From: Bubalus kerabau
Taxonomy: Eukaryota > Chordata > Mammalia > Artiodactyla > Bovidae
NCBI RefSeq assembly: GCF_029407905.1
Contig: NC_073627.1
Coordinates: 159,841,697 to 159,905,696, forward strand
Length of the DNA stretch: 64,000 nt
Direction of reading: 5' to 3'
In this document: one piece after another, positions 34,513-46,200 of the stretch
How positions within the stretch are numbered: position 1 is the stretch's first letter
How the letters are laid out: each line of letters begins with the position of its first letter
Position numbers and translations under genes: made by a program
Notes under the pieces: generated by a model
The model's input: only the letters and a program-made list of their open reading frames with translations
What the model was told of the DNA's origin: nothing
Databases searched by the model: none

Positions 34513-34808
34513 GGAATGGAGACCGTAAACAAAATATAAAGAAAACTCAAAATGGGAGAGCATATTTGCAAATAAAGAGATCCACAAGGGATGGATCTCG
34601 AAAATATACAACAGCTCATGCAACTCAATATCACATAAATGAGCAAGCCAATCCAAAAAAAAAAAAAAAAATGAAGCATCCAAACAGACATTTCTCCAAA
34701 GAAGACTATAAATGGCCAAAAAGCACATAAAAAGATGCTCAGCATCACTAATTATTAGAAGAATGCAAATCAGAACTATAAGAGGTATCACATCACACCA
34801 CTTAGACT

Positions 34809-35080
34809 GCTGCTGCTCCTAAGTCGCTTCAGTCGTATTTGACTCTGTGCGACCCCAGAGATGACAGCCCACCAGGCTTCCCCATCCCTGGGATTCTCCA
34901 GGCAAGAACGCTGGAGTGGGTTTCCATTTCCTTCTCCAATGCATGAAAGTAAAAAGTAAAAGTGAAGTCGCTCAGTCGTGTCCAACTCTTCGCGACCCCA
35001 TGGACTGCAGCCTACCAGGCTCCTCCGTTCATGGATTTTCCAGGCAAGAGTACTGGAGTGGGGTGCCATTGCCTTCTCTG
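34809..35080 (-). mobile_element. Bov-A2 SINE (dimer) with target-site duplication
   Basis: Two Bov-A monomers in reverse orientation with a (TGC)n start and the typical 'aaaagtaaaagtgaagtcgc' joint. The 11-bp repeat 'ccacttagact' flanks it at 34798-34808 and 35081-35091. Confidence 0.95.
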
Positions 35081-35368
35081 CCACTTAGACTAGTCGTCAT
35101 CAAAAAATCTACAAACAATAAACTCTGGAGATGGTGTGGAGAAAAGGGAACCTTCCTACACTGGTGGGAACGTAAAATAGTATAGCCACTATGGAAAACA
35201 ATATGGAGAGTCCTAAAAAAAATAAAAATTACAGCTATCATATAATCAAGCAATCCCATACTGGCCATATATCTGGCGGGGGTTGGGGTAGGGGGTAGAC
35301 AGCATTATTTGAAAGCATACAGACACTCCAGTGTTCATTGTAGCACTATTTACAATAGCCAGGACATG

Positions 35369-35503
35369 CTGCTGCTGCTGCTGCTAAGTCGCTTCAGTTG
35401 TGTCCACCTCTGTGCGACCCCATGGACTGAAGCCTACCAGGCTCCTCCATCCATGGGATGTTCCAGGCAAGAGTACTGGAGTGGGTTGCCATTGCCTTCT
35501 CCA
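35369..35503 (-). mobile_element. Bov-A monomer with target-site duplication
   Basis: One reverse-strand Bov-A unit beginning with (CTG)n. The flanks 'agccaggacatg' (35357-35368) and 'agccaaaacatg' (35504-35515) are a TSD with two mismatches, in L1 sequence that normally reads 'agccaagacatgg'. Confidence 0.93.
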
Positions 35504-35913
35504 AGCCAAAACATGGATGCAACCTAAATGTCCATTGAGGGAGGAATGGATAAAGAGGATGTGGTGCATATATGCAATGGAATATTAGTCCTAAAAAGAA
35601 TAAAATAATGCCATTTGCAGTGACATGGGCAGACCTAGAGTTTGTTATACTGACAAATTAAGTCAGACAAAGACAAATATCATATGGTATTTCTTATATG
35701 CTAAATCTAAAAATAATTGTCTAAATTAACCTATTTAACAAACAGAAATTGAGTCACAGATTTTGAGCACAAACTTATGGTTATCAAGGAGGAAGGGGGA
35801 AGGACAAATTAGGAGATTGGGATTGAATGTGCACACTACTATATAAAAAATGGATGACCGATGGGAACTCTAGTCAATACTCTGTAATGATCAATATAGG
35901 AATAGAATCTAAA

Positions 35914-35954
35914 AAAGAGTGTGATATATATATATATATATATATCACACTCTT

Positions 35955-35955
<1 letters not shown>
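35914..35955. repeat. 42-bp perfect palindrome with (TA)10 core
   Basis: 'aaagagtgtga' (35914-35924) pairs exactly with 'tcacactcttt' (35945-35955) around a (TA)10 core. A further imperfect (TA)n runs from about 35956 to 35991. It lies in the L1 3' UTR. Confidence 0.95.
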
Positions 35956-35986
<31 letters not shown>

Positions 35987-36075
35987 TATATAACTGACTC
36001 ACATTGCTAAACAGCAGAGACTAACACAGTTTTGTAAGTGAAACATACTCCAATAAAAATTACTTAAAAAAAGAG

Positions 36076-36420
36076 TATGGAAAAAATGAATTGTGCTTAA
36101 GGAAGAAAATTTAACTTATTATTTATAAGTACCCATTTCAGTTAAGATTAATAATGATGGCACATGTTAGAAGTTTGGCATTTGGTTGGCCTTTGATTAA
36201 TATGGGTTCACTTTTCTACTTTGAATGTATATAGCGGCATGGAAGAAAGAGTGTTTCCAAGGAAGAAAATGTTAATAAAAATCAAATTTTTAAATAGATA
36301 CAGCTTTTACAGGCAGAAACAGTTCATTCCTGGAAGCCCAAAAGTGTGAAGGTAAGGCTTTTGAGAATACAAGGCAGGCTTTTCGATCTGGATATGTTTG
36401 TGAAATAGTGAAGACTGGCT
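36076..36420. other. Unique spacer
   Basis: No gene or repeat recognised. Confidence 0.5.
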
Positions 36421-36429
36421 AGTTTTGTG

Positions 36430-36637
36430 AAGGACTTCCCTTGTGGCTCAGCTGGTAAAGAATCCACCTGCAATGCGGGAGACCTGAGTTTGATCCCTGG
36501 GTTGGGAAGATCCCCTGGAGAAGGGAAAGGCTAACCACGCCAGTATTCTACCCTAGAGAATTCCGTGGACTGTACAGTCCATGGGGTCGCAAACAGTCAG
36601 ACATGACTGAGTGGCTTAATAAAAAAAAAAAAAAAAA
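36430..36637 (+). mobile_element. Bov-tA SINE with A-tail and TSD
   Basis: Full-length unit from 'aaggacttcccttgtggctc' to 'gagtggcttaat' plus an A-run of 18-19 bases. The 9-bp repeat 'agttttgtg' flanks it at 36421-36429 and 36638-36646. Confidence 0.96.
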
Positions 36638-36646
36638 AGTTTTGTG

Positions 36647-37495
36647 CAAAGGTATGGGTTAATTGAAAGGAAAGTGTAATGAAATATCACATTATTGTGA
36701 TTAGAAAAATTAATGGAATATGGTTACACTTCAATAAATGTTTGATGAATGAATTTTGATACATATATTTCTACCCCAGTTCATTGTGTCAGTTATTACT
36801 CATGAGATGGCAACAGGTTCTATTCTTTGCAAAATGTTTATGTTAGTGCAATGAGGTAGGCAAATTACTGAATGTCAGTCTAGTAAAATGCTACATAGGG
36901 TACTCTACTTTCCTGGCGTGACTAATTTCATTTCAATTGCAAAATAGAAACTGGGTTATAAACACACAGACCCACAACCACAGACATACACACACCATGC
37001 AGCACTGTCCTTCAAAGAAAATGTAATACTTATGACAGTGCTACTGTTATCTTCTTGCCCTTTTCTGCCGCTTTTTAAAATTTAAGTCTTTACTTTCCCA
37101 AATAAGTATATGCCACCCAATGTGACAGTTGTGCTAGAAGCAAAGGACACCTGTCATTCTTCCCAAGTGAATCCTGGAGTAATGAAAATGGTGTGGTTAG
37201 AAAGAAGAGAACCAGAGGAGAGTCTCAAGTGTAGAACTAAATGGAGAGCGTAAAACTTCAGTGAAACCTCCAGTTTAGAAACCTCCAGCCACCATCTCAA
37301 GAAAGATCTTATCTTTAAATACATTATTTGCCCTAATTTCTTATTTTCCTGTAATAATGATTCATAAACAATTAAAAAATAATCTTCAAAGTAAAGGACT
37401 TGTATGCTTATTTTGATGGAGCTAAAGAAGAGAAAGAAATGTGGAAATTTGCTTGGAAATCCAAAGCCAAGTTTAAAAGGTACATAAAATCTGGT
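36647..37495. other. Unique sequence
   Basis: No gene recognised. 'caataaatgtttgatgaatg' near 36,733 resembles an L2/MIR scrap. Confidence 0.5.
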
Positions 37496-37498
37496 AGT

Positions 37499-37623
37499 GA
37501 AGTGAAAGTGAAAGTGAAGTTGCTCAGTTGTGTCCGACTCTTTGCGACCCCGTGGACTGTAGCCCACCAGGCTCCTCCGTCCATGCGATTCTCCAGGCAA
37601 GAATACTGGAGTAGGTTGCCATT
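37499..37623 (-). mobile_element. Bov-A SINE fragment
   Basis: Reverse-strand tail and body: 'gaagttgctcagttgtgtcc', 'tggactgtagcccaccagg', ending 'gagtaggttgccatt'. Flanks sharing 'taaaatct' are a possible TSD. Confidence 0.9.
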
Positions 37624-37630
37624 AAAATCT

Positions 37631-38511
37631 CGTAAGAGACACCTAACGCCAGCATTATAACATAAAGATATGTGAAATAACTTTTGTGACAGGGTTACAT
37701 TGATCCAAGCAGTAAATATCAATAGATATATCTACAGAATCCCTAATGTCCCTATTTTTTAAAGCTAACTTTCAATATTATCATAATGTAGCAAAAGCAG
37801 ATAGTGACCTCAGTGAAAGGAATAAGGTTTGATCCATTTCTGTACTTCTCTTCCAGCTATGTGACTTGGGACAACTCATGTAGCATCTCTGATAGTATTT
37901 GAATAAATTATTTTAAAGAGCTATTCTTGCTCTAAAATGCTCCTTGATGCTATGAAATGGATTACTGGAACCACAGACCCAAAAGCAAAGACAATCTTAA
38001 TCATGATGCAAACAAGATGCAGCAGTAAAAGACATTGGAATTTCACAATAATTCCCTTTCCTCTGATAAGGAGACTAATGAGCAGTGAAATGGCCAATTG
38101 TAAGCAACAGATGGAAAACAGGGAAAAAATTCTGAAAAAGTCCGTTACTCAGATAATCATCTCCTGAATAATTCAGTGATGACTGAATTGCTTTTCTCAT
38201 TGCCCAAATATTTAGCAAACCTCATTGATGTTACTTCTATGACTATCCTGAGGTCACTTTCATCAAAACAAATGCCCCTCCATAACAATTCAATGATAAG
38301 AAAAGAACAAATGAGGCTTTCCCCATTTGCCATTCATTGGTGACTTTGAGTCCAGCTAGGTTTTCCTTGTCTCTTTTTCAAAGGATTACATCCAGTCCAT
38401 CCTCACCATCAATCCCTTTGTCCATGCCGCAGTACCTCTCTCCTAGATTTTTGTCCTAATTGTGAATATTCAAATTGTTCATTGAAAAATGACCAATATC
38501 TCTCTTTAGAG
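37631..38511. other. Unique sequence
   Basis: No gene or repeat recognised. The 76-codon frame at 37937-38167 has no identifiable domain. Confidence 0.5.
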
Positions 38512-38656
38512 AAAGCTGTGCTGTGCTGTTCTAAGTCGCTTCAGTTGTGTTCCACTCTTTGTGACCCTATGGATTGTATCCTGTCAGACTCCTTTGTCCA
38601 TGGGATTTTCCAGGCAAGAATACTGGAGTGGGTTGCCATGCCCTTCTCCAGGGTAT
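38512..38656 (-). mobile_element. Bov-A SINE fragment
   Basis: Reverse-strand unit from 'gctgtgctgttctaagtcgc' to 'gcccttctccagggtatc', lacking most of the tRNA-like head. Confidence 0.9.
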
Positions 38657-39091
38657 CTACAATCCAAAATGCATTTTATTGCAAGACCTCCCTTTAGCTT
38701 TTAAGCACATTTCTTTTCAATCCCACCTTTTTTATTCCAATAATAAGGAACATTTTTATTCTTCTTACATCAGATTAGAGTAGTTCCAAAGTTTATGTTA
38801 TTTTTTTAATAGAAATTTATAGATACTGAAAAAAATAGTGAGAGGACACTATAGGGGCAATATATTGACTTACTTGATTTCACGCTTAGAGCACAAGGGA
38901 TTTACAGAGAACTAAATTTGAATTCCAACCTGGAAAACTCAAATAGACTGTGTTAAAAAATTTGCATTTTTTCTGAAAGTATAAACACAAATAAATCATA
39001 TGCTACTGACACTTAATACAATTTTTGAAAATGTTATATTTTTTAAAAAGTTGAGATATGTACATATGTGTGTGTGTGTGTATAGGTAGAT
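38657..39091. other. AT-rich unique sequence
   Basis: No gene recognised. A (TG)n run lies at 39066-39082. Confidence 0.5.
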
Positions 39092-39104
39092 ATAGATATA
39101 TATG

Positions 39105-39367
39105 GGAGAAGGCAATGGCACCCAACTCCAGTAGTCTTGCCTGGAAAATCCCATGGGCAGAGGAGCCTGATAGGCTGCAGTCCATGGGGTCGCTAAGAGT
39201 CCGACACAGCTGAGCAACTTCCCTTTCACTTTTCACTTTCATGCATTGGAGAAGGAAATGGCAACCTACTCCAGTGTTCTTTCCTGGAGAATCCCAGGGA
39301 CGGGGGAGCCTGGTGGTCTGCCGTCTGTGGGGCCACATAGAGTTGGACATGACTGAAGTGACTTAGC
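39105..39367 (+). mobile_element. Bov-A2 SINE (dimer) with target-site duplication
   Basis: Two Bov-A monomers joined by 'cacttttcactttcatgcat'. The 13-bp repeat 'atagatatatatg' flanks it at 39092-39104 and 39368-39380. Confidence 0.96.
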
Positions 39368-39380
39368 ATAGATATATATG

Positions 39381-40034
39381 AAATGCGAGATGATCAATTT
39401 TATGTCTGATATTCCCAGAAATTAAAAACTTGTTTTATGTTTCATATGTTACTTGAGCTTACAAAGCTGTGAAGCACTGTTAAATCTTTGAGGTCCAGCA
39501 GTTTGTTTGCATTTTTAATATGTATTTTTTTCTACTTGGCTGACACTGAATTAACAGGGAAAAACATATATTTTCCTTCACAACCAGATTACATTATTCT
39601 ATTCTATTCATAACTGCTCACTTACCATTATATTGTCTAATGAAAGAGAGAATATAATCTTGTTTTATTTAAAGCTACAGACCTATTCTCACAAGGTATT
39701 ACATTCACCCTTCAATAGAGAGAACAGTGGGGTTTCAGTTATTTGTAGAAGAAGCTGACACTATTTTAATGGTCTGATGTGTCACTGAAATGCAAAAAAA
39801 ATGTAAACGTAACAAAGCAATAAGTAGTAAATTGTAAAGAGAAAAAAAATGCAACTTGTTTACTACTCTACTTCTTGAACTCCATCACTTAGCAACTTGT
39901 ATCTATTTATATTGCTGTTATTCCTCAAATTTATTGTAATTAAACAACAAATTGATGTCTAGGCCTGGGTCTTATTGAATATAACATGCTCAGATAACAC
40001 ACCAGTGTTTGGAAGGTAACAATACTGTAAATGT
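39381..40034. other. AT-rich unique sequence
   Basis: No gene or repeat recognised. Confidence 0.5.
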
Positions 40035-40475
40035 TTATGGAATGGATTCTATGCTGGTTTCCAATGGTTGCCATAAAAAAAAATAGTACAGATTTGGTGG
40101 TTCATAACAACAGAACTGCATTCTATCTTATTTCTGACAGTCAGATGCTTAAAATCAAGGTGTCAAAAGAGTGTTCCTTCTGGAGGCTGAGAGAGTGAGT
40201 TTCATACCTTTCTTGTAGCTCTCCTGGCTTCCCAGCATGCCTTTTCTTGGTGCCAGTCTCTGGCACCATTTTCACATCATCTTCTCCCCTGTGTTTCTGT
40301 ATGTTCTATTTTGTCTCTTATAAGGACACTTTATCATTTGATTTAGGACTCATTGTAGTCCAGTATGATCTCATGTTAAGTTTTACTTAAATTACATTTA
40401 CAAAGACCCTATTTTCAGATAAGGCTGTCTTCAGAGTTTCAAATTTCCATTAAAATATCCCTATGAAATTCAATC
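40035..40475 (-). mobile_element. MLT1-like LTR (ERVL-MaLR)
   Basis: Reverse-strand order of MLT1: 'ggtggttcataacaacagaa', 'ctggaggctgagagagtg', 'cttataaggacactttatc', 'ctcatgttaagttttactta', 'aaagaccctattttcagat'. Old, no internal proviral genes next to it. Confidence 0.72.
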
Positions 40476-40489
40476 TGTAACCAGGAGAT

Positions 40490-40715
40490 AATAATAGCTA
40501 ATAACTATTGAGAGCTTTTAGTCAGTTTAACACTACTCTAAGTGTTCTATATGAATTAAATAATTTGTCTCATATCGACCCTGTGATACAGGTACTAATA
40601 TCACATTATTCCTATTTTACAGATGAAAAAACTAAAGCAGAGTTGTTTTATAACTTACCTAAGGTTTTATGATTAGTTATTAGTAGAGCCAGGCTGTGAA
40701 CCCAGACATTCTGGC
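40490..40715 (+). mobile_element. MIR SINE
   Basis: Good MIR layout: 'taacactactctaagtgttc', 'ctattttacagatgaaaaaa', 'acctaaggttttatgatt', 'gagccaggctgtgaaccca'. It is the best preserved MIR in the window. Confidence 0.85.
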
Positions 40716-40859
40716 ACCAAACCTCACAACCTTAAACATGGCTCAACTACCCCTCAGTGGAAGGGTTAAGCTCAACTAGGAGGAAGTGGGGCTAGCTAGA
40801 GTCTTCTATTTCTGGCTTGTCAGGCTATTGCTTTGTTTAATAGGCTGTAGGTTTATTAG

Positions 40860-40989
40860 TTGAGGAGGGCACAGGCATCCCACTCCAGTATTCTTGCCTG
40901 GAGAATCCGTGGACAGAGGAACCTGGCAAGCTACAGTCCATGGGGTCACAGAGTCAGACACGACTGAGCAATGAAGCACAGCACAGCAC
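40860..40989 (+). mobile_element. Bov-A SINE fragment with TSD
   Basis: Body and tail from 'gggcacaggcatcccactc' to 'gagcaatgaagcacagc'. The flanks 'aggtttattag' (40849-40859) and 'aggcgtattag' (40990-41000) are a diverged TSD. Confidence 0.9.
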
Positions 40990-41027
40990 AGGCGTATTAG
41001 TGATCTTCAGAGAAACAGAACCAATAG

Positions 41028-41275
41028 GATGTCCAGTTGATCCTTAAACAACAAGAGTTTGAGATGCACAGGTCGACTTATACATGGATTTTTTTTTCAA
41101 TAAATACTGTAGTGCTACATGATCTGTTATTGATTGAATCTGTGAATGCCAGAAGTGCAGCTATGGAAGGCTGACAGTAAACTTGTCCACAGTTTTCGAC
41201 TGTGTGTGGGTCAAAGTCAAGTGTTGTGTGTAAGTCCTTTAGATAACTTCCATACAAGTTAGAACAAATAATTTT
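41028..41275. mobile_element. Tigger-type (TcMar) DNA transposon remnant
   Basis: 'gttgatccttaaacaacaag', 'cacaggtcgacttatacatg' and 'ttcaataaatactgtagtg' match the end of a Tigger-type MITE, and 'cagttttcgactgtgtg' its other half. The outer terminus on the right is not preserved. Confidence 0.6.
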
Positions 41276-41453
41276 GTCAATAGATATGCTCTATTCCTTC
41301 CTGTTAAAGCAGGTTTCTTCCCTCCTCCCATAAAATTCTTACACTTATGATTCATCCATTTGAGTTTTCTGTCTTCATGCAGATATTTATTTTCTGTCAC
41401 TTAGTATGGCCTATCTCCTAACCTCCTTATAGTTTTTAAAACCTAATCATTGG

Positions 41454-42378
41454 AAGGCAGTCCCAAGATAGCAGAGAAATAGGAAGAGGAGACCAGTTTC
41501 TCCCCCACACTTCATCAAAAGGTCATTTGAATGCTGAGCAACTTCCACAAAACAACTTCTGAATGCTGGCGGAGGACACCAGACACCCAGAAAGGCAGTC
41601 CATTCTCTCCAAAAGGAGGTAGGACAAAATATACAAGACAAAAGAGAGACAAAAGAGTTAGGGATGGAAACCCATCCTGGGGAGGGAGTTGTGAAAGAGA
41701 AGTTTCCAAACAGTAGGAAACCCTCTCACAGGTGCGTCTGTGGGGAGTTTTGGACTCTCAGAGGACAACATAACGGAAACAAAACAAAACAAAACACACA
41801 TACAGAATAAGCTTGCCTAACTGCAACTGCCAGCAGAGAAGAAGCCCAGATGCTCATGTCTGCTACCAGCAAGAAGGGGCTGAACAGGGAGGCACAGGCT
41901 GCATAATCATTGTTTAGGGAAAGGACTGGGCCTGAATGCCATGAGGGCAATCTGAGGGAGCTAACATGAGACAACAACACAAACTGTGGGATCACCAGAG
42001 GGAAAAAGAAAAAGAGAGAGAGAAAATGCTCCCATGAAAGGCTCTAATGCACAGCCTGGCCCATGCACAGAACACAGGATTGAGCAAATACCAAAGGAGA
42101 GCTGGCTGGCTGCTACAGGCCCCTCCCCTCCACCGGAGGTAGAGAGGCAGGCTTGCAATAGCCAGAGCTGGAAGGCAAGAGGCTGGCTGCGATCCTGGCC
42201 CCAGAGACTGCATCTTCCACCAAACTGTTAGCAGACTCCCAATTGCTAACCACATTTTCCTGTGATCCTGGACGGTTGACATCTGCCAGGAGGGTCACAG
42301 GCTGAGATCAGCTCCCCAGAGGAGACACACGGCACAACAGTGCACTTGAGACACATCTGGGAAACTGAGCAGCTGGGA
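41454..42378 (+). mobile_element. L1 5' UTR remnant
   Basis: Plus-strand match to the ruminant L1 5' UTR: 'ccacaaaacaacttctgaat', 'aggacaccagacacccaga', 'gagacaaaagagttaggg', 'gaagtttccaaacagtagg', 'gcctgaatgccatgagg', 'gatcctggacggttgacat'. In an intact L1 this region carries the internal RNA polymerase II promoter. No ORF1 or ORF2 follows; about 90 bp later an L1 3' tail begins. Confidence 0.8.
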
Positions 42379-42459
42379 TTTTTTAGAATACCGTGTTCAG
42401 AGTACAATGTTTTGACATTTATTAGTACAAAAGATACTTGGATTTGATATGTATTTACA

Positions 42460-42700
42460 CTTGGAGAATAATCCTCAAACAAATAAAACAAATATAGAAA
42501 AAAACTAGTGGTTACCAGTGGGGAGTATAAGAGGGGATCCACAGGGTTGCAGGAGTGGGAGGTTCAAACTCTGAAATGTATAAGCTAAAGGGATATATAA
42601 TATAGCATGGGAAAGTAGCCAATATTTTGTAGTAACTGTCCATGGAATTTCTCCTTGAAAAACTGTATAACTTTTTTTTTAATTAAAAAAGACATTGTTA
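42460..42700 (+). mobile_element. L1 3' UTR
   Basis: 'actagtggttaccagtggg', 'gtagccaatattttgtagt' and 'ccttgaaaaactgtataac' are the L1 3' end in plus orientation. With the preceding 5' UTR this is either a strongly internally deleted L1 or two neighbouring insertions. Confidence 0.75.
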
Positions 42701-42753
42701 CTTGTCATTACTGATATATCTTTACATAAATTAAAAAATATGTATTTTTTTCC

Positions 42754-42821
42754 TTTCCTCCATCTATCTCTTATAGTTGGGAGGACTGAAAGGACTCTGT
42801 TTCCTCCATCTATCTCTTATA
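42754..42821. repeat. 22-bp direct duplication
   Basis: The same 22 bp (core 'cctccatctatctcttata') occurs at 42754-42775 and 42800-42821, a period of 46 bp. Confidence 0.9.
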
Positions 42822-42877
42822 AGATTAAATAATTATTTTAAAATTTATCAAATTATAGCAACAGGTCTAAAGCAATA

Positions 42878-43060
42878 ATTTTCAATGTGTGGTCCCTTGA
42901 CCAGCGAACTTATTAGTTCACCTGGGACCTTGTTAGATATGGAAATTCACAAGCCCTTCCAGAGAAATATTAAATCAGAGACTCTTAGCACTGGGTCCCA
43001 ACAGTCAATATTTAATGAGTCCTCCAAGTGATTTTGACACACAGAAAAGACACATTCTCT
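42878..43060. mobile_element. hAT-Charlie MER5-like element
   Basis: 'caatgtgtggtcccttgacc', 'cacctgggaccttgttaga', 'caagcccttccagagaaat' and 'ctccaagtgattttgacac' follow a non-autonomous hAT element with 'ttctcaaagtgtggtcc' termini. Subfamily not certain. Confidence 0.68.
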
Positions 43061-43207
43061 AATAAAAAGATGCATATTGATACTAGAATTGAATGGAAGG
43101 GAGTAGATATATATTTGACATATGGAAAAACTGGAGTATAATGAGGCCCACTAAATCACTGTTTTAAACATCTAAAGTTCTTAGAGATAACTAATTTTGT
43201 CTATGTT

Positions 43208-46200
43208 TATTTTTTTTAATTTAATTTTATTTTTAAACTTTACATAATTGTATTAGTATTAGTTTTGCCAAATACCAAAATGAATCCACCACAGGTATAC
43301 ATGTGTTTCCCACCCTGAACCCTCCTCCCTCCTCCCTCCCCATTCCATCCCTCTGGGTCGTCCCAGTGCCCCACCCCCAAGCATCCAGTATCCTGCATCG
43401 AACCTGGACTGGCAACTCGTTTCATACATGATATTTTACATGTTTCAATGCCATTCTCCCCAATCTTCCCACCCTCTCCCTCTCCAACAGAGTCCATAAG
43501 ACTGTTCTATACATCAGTGTCTCTTTTGCTGTCTCGTACACAGGGTTATTGTTACCATCTTTCTAAATTCCATATATATGCGATAGTATACTGTATTGGT
43601 GTTTTTCTTTCTGGCTTACTTCACTCTGTATAATAGGCTCCAGTTTCATCCACCTCATTAGAACTGATTCAGATGTATTCTTTTTAATGGCTGAGTAATA
43701 CTCCATTGTGTATATGTACCACAGCTTGCTTATCCATTCATCTGCTGATGGACATCTAGGTTGCTTCCAGGTCCTGGCTATTATAAACAGTGCTGCGATG
43801 AACATTGGGGTACACGTGTCTCTTTCCCTTCTGGTTTCCTCAGTGTGTATGCCCAGCAGTGGGATTGCTGGATCATAAGGCAGTTCTATTTCCAGTTTTT
43901 TAAGGAATCTCCACACTGTTCTCCATGGTGGCTGTACTAGTTTGCATTCCCACCAACAGTGTAAGAGGGTTCCCTTTTCTCCACACCCTCTCCAGCATTT
44001 ATTACTTGTAGACTTTTGGATCGCAGCCATTCTGACTGATGTGAAATGGTACCTCATAGTGGTTTTGATTTGCATTTCTCTGATAATGAGTGATGTTGAG
44101 CATCTTCATGTGTTTGTTAGCCATCTGGATGTCTTCTTTGGAGAAATGTCTATCTAGTTCTTTGGCCCATTTTTTGATTGGGTCATTTATTTTTCTGGAG
44201 TTGAGCTGTAGGAGTTGCTTGTATATTCTCGAGATTAGTTGTTTGTCAGTTGCTTCATTTGCTATTATCTTCTCCCATTCTGAAGGCTGTCTTTTCACCT
44301 TGCTAATAGTTTCCTTTGATGTGCAGAAGCTTTTAAGGTTAATTAGGTCCCATTTGTTTATTTTTGCTTTTATTTCCAATATTCTGGGAGGTGGGTCATA
44401 GAGGATCCTGCTGTGATGTATGTCAGAGAGTGTTTTGCCTATGTTCTCCTCTAGGAGTTTTATAGTTTCTGGTCTTACGTTTAGATCTTTAATCCATTTT
44501 GAGTTTATTTTTGTGTATGGTGTTAGAAAGTGTTCTAGTTTCATTCTTTTACAAGTGGTTGACCAGATTTCCCAGCACCACTTGTTAAAGAGATTGTCTT
44601 TAATCCATTGTAAATTCTTGCCTCCTTTGTCAAAGATAAGGTGTCCATATGTGCGTGGATTTATCTCTGGGCTTTCTATTTTGTTCCATTGATGTATATT
44701 TCTTTCTTTGTGCCAGTACCATACTGTCTTGATAACTGTGGCTTTGTAATAGAGCCTGAAGTCAGGTAGGTTGATTCCTCCAGTTCCATTCTTCTTTCTC
44801 AAGATCGCTTTGGCTATTCGAGCTTTTTTGTTTTTCCATACAAATTGTGAAATTATTTGTTCTAGCTCTGTGAAGAATGCTGTTGGTAGCTTGATGGGGA
44901 TTGCATTGAATCTATAGATTGCTTTGGGTAGTATACTCATTTTCACTATATTGATTCTTCCAATCCATGAACATGGTATATTTCTCCATCTGTTAGTGTC
45001 CTCTTTGATTTCTTTCACCAGTGTTTTACAGTTTTCTATATATAGGTCTTTAGTTTCTTTAGGTAGATACATTCCTAAGTATTTTATTCTTTCCGTTGCA
45101 ATGGTGAATGGAATTGTTTCCTTAATTTCTCTTTCTGTTTTCTCATTATTAGTGTATAGGAATGCAAGGGATTTCTGTGTGTTGATTTTATATCCTGCAA
45201 CTTTACTATAGTCATTGATTAGTTCTAGTAATTTTCGGGTGGAGTCTTTAGGGTTTTCTATGTAGAGGATCATGTCATCTGCAAAGAGTGAGAGCTTTAC
45301 TTCTTCTTTTCCAATTTGGATTCCTTTTATTTCTTTTTCTGTTCTGATTGCTGTGGCCAAAACTTCCAAAACTATGTTGAATAGTAATGGTGAAAGTGGG
45401 CACCCTTGTCTTGTTCCTGACTTTAGAGGACATGCTTTCAGTTTTTCACCATTGAGGATAATGTTTGCTGTGGGTTTGTCATAGATAGCTTTTATTATGT
45501 TGAGGTATGTTCCTTCTATTCCTGCTTTCTGGAGAGTTTTGATCATAAATGGATGTTGAATTTTGTCAAAGGCTTTCTCTGCATCTATTGAGATAATCAT
45601 ATGGTTTTTATTTTTCCATTTGTTAATGTGGTGTATTACATTGATTGATTTGCGGATATTGAAGAATCCTTGCATCCCTGGGATAAAGCCCACTTGGTCA
45701 TGGTGTATGATCTTTTAAATGTGTTGTTGGACTCTAATTGCTAGAATTTTGTTAAGGATTTTTGCACCTATGTTCATCAGTGATATTGGCCTGTAGTTTT
45801 CTTTTTTTGTGGGATCTTTGTCAGGTTTTGGTATTAGGGTGATGGTGGCCTCATAGAATGAGTTTGGAAGTTTACCATCCTCTGCAATTTTCTGGAAGAG
45901 TTTGAGCAGGATAGGTGTTAGCTCTTCTCTAAATTTTTGGTAGAATTCATCTGTGAAGCCGTCTGGACCTGGGCTTTTGTTTGCTGGAAGATTTTTGATT
46001 ACAGTTTCAATTTCCATGCTTGTGATGGGTCTGTTGAAATTTTCTATTTCTTCCTGGTCAAGTTTTGGAAAGTTGTACTTTTCTAAGAATTTGTCCATTT
46101 CGTCCACGTTGTCCATTTTATTGGCATATCATTGTTGATAGTAGTCTCTTATGATCCTTTGTATTTCTGTGTTGTCTGTTGTGATCTCTCCATTTTCATT

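Larger units (their letters stand above)
33419..36075 (+). mobile_element. L1 3' part with nested insertions
   Basis: Plus-strand L1 from late ORF2 ('ataagtggtgctggaaaag', 'ggattaaaggcctaagcat', 'gcaactcaatatcacataaa') through the ORF2 end to the 3' UTR, ending 'ccaataaaaattacttaaa'. It is cut by the unclassified insert and SINE at 33503-34114, a Bov-tA at 34319-34512, a Bov-A2 at 34809-35080 and a Bov-A monomer at 35369-35503. All ORF2 frames are broken. Confidence 0.88.

Noticed and set aside
34332..34730. 132-codon plus-strand frame
   Set aside because: Runs through an antisense Bov-tA SINE and into L1; composed of repeat sequence only.
37154..37600. 148-codon minus-strand frame
   Set aside because: Its first 30 codons are a Bov-A SINE and the rest has no domain.
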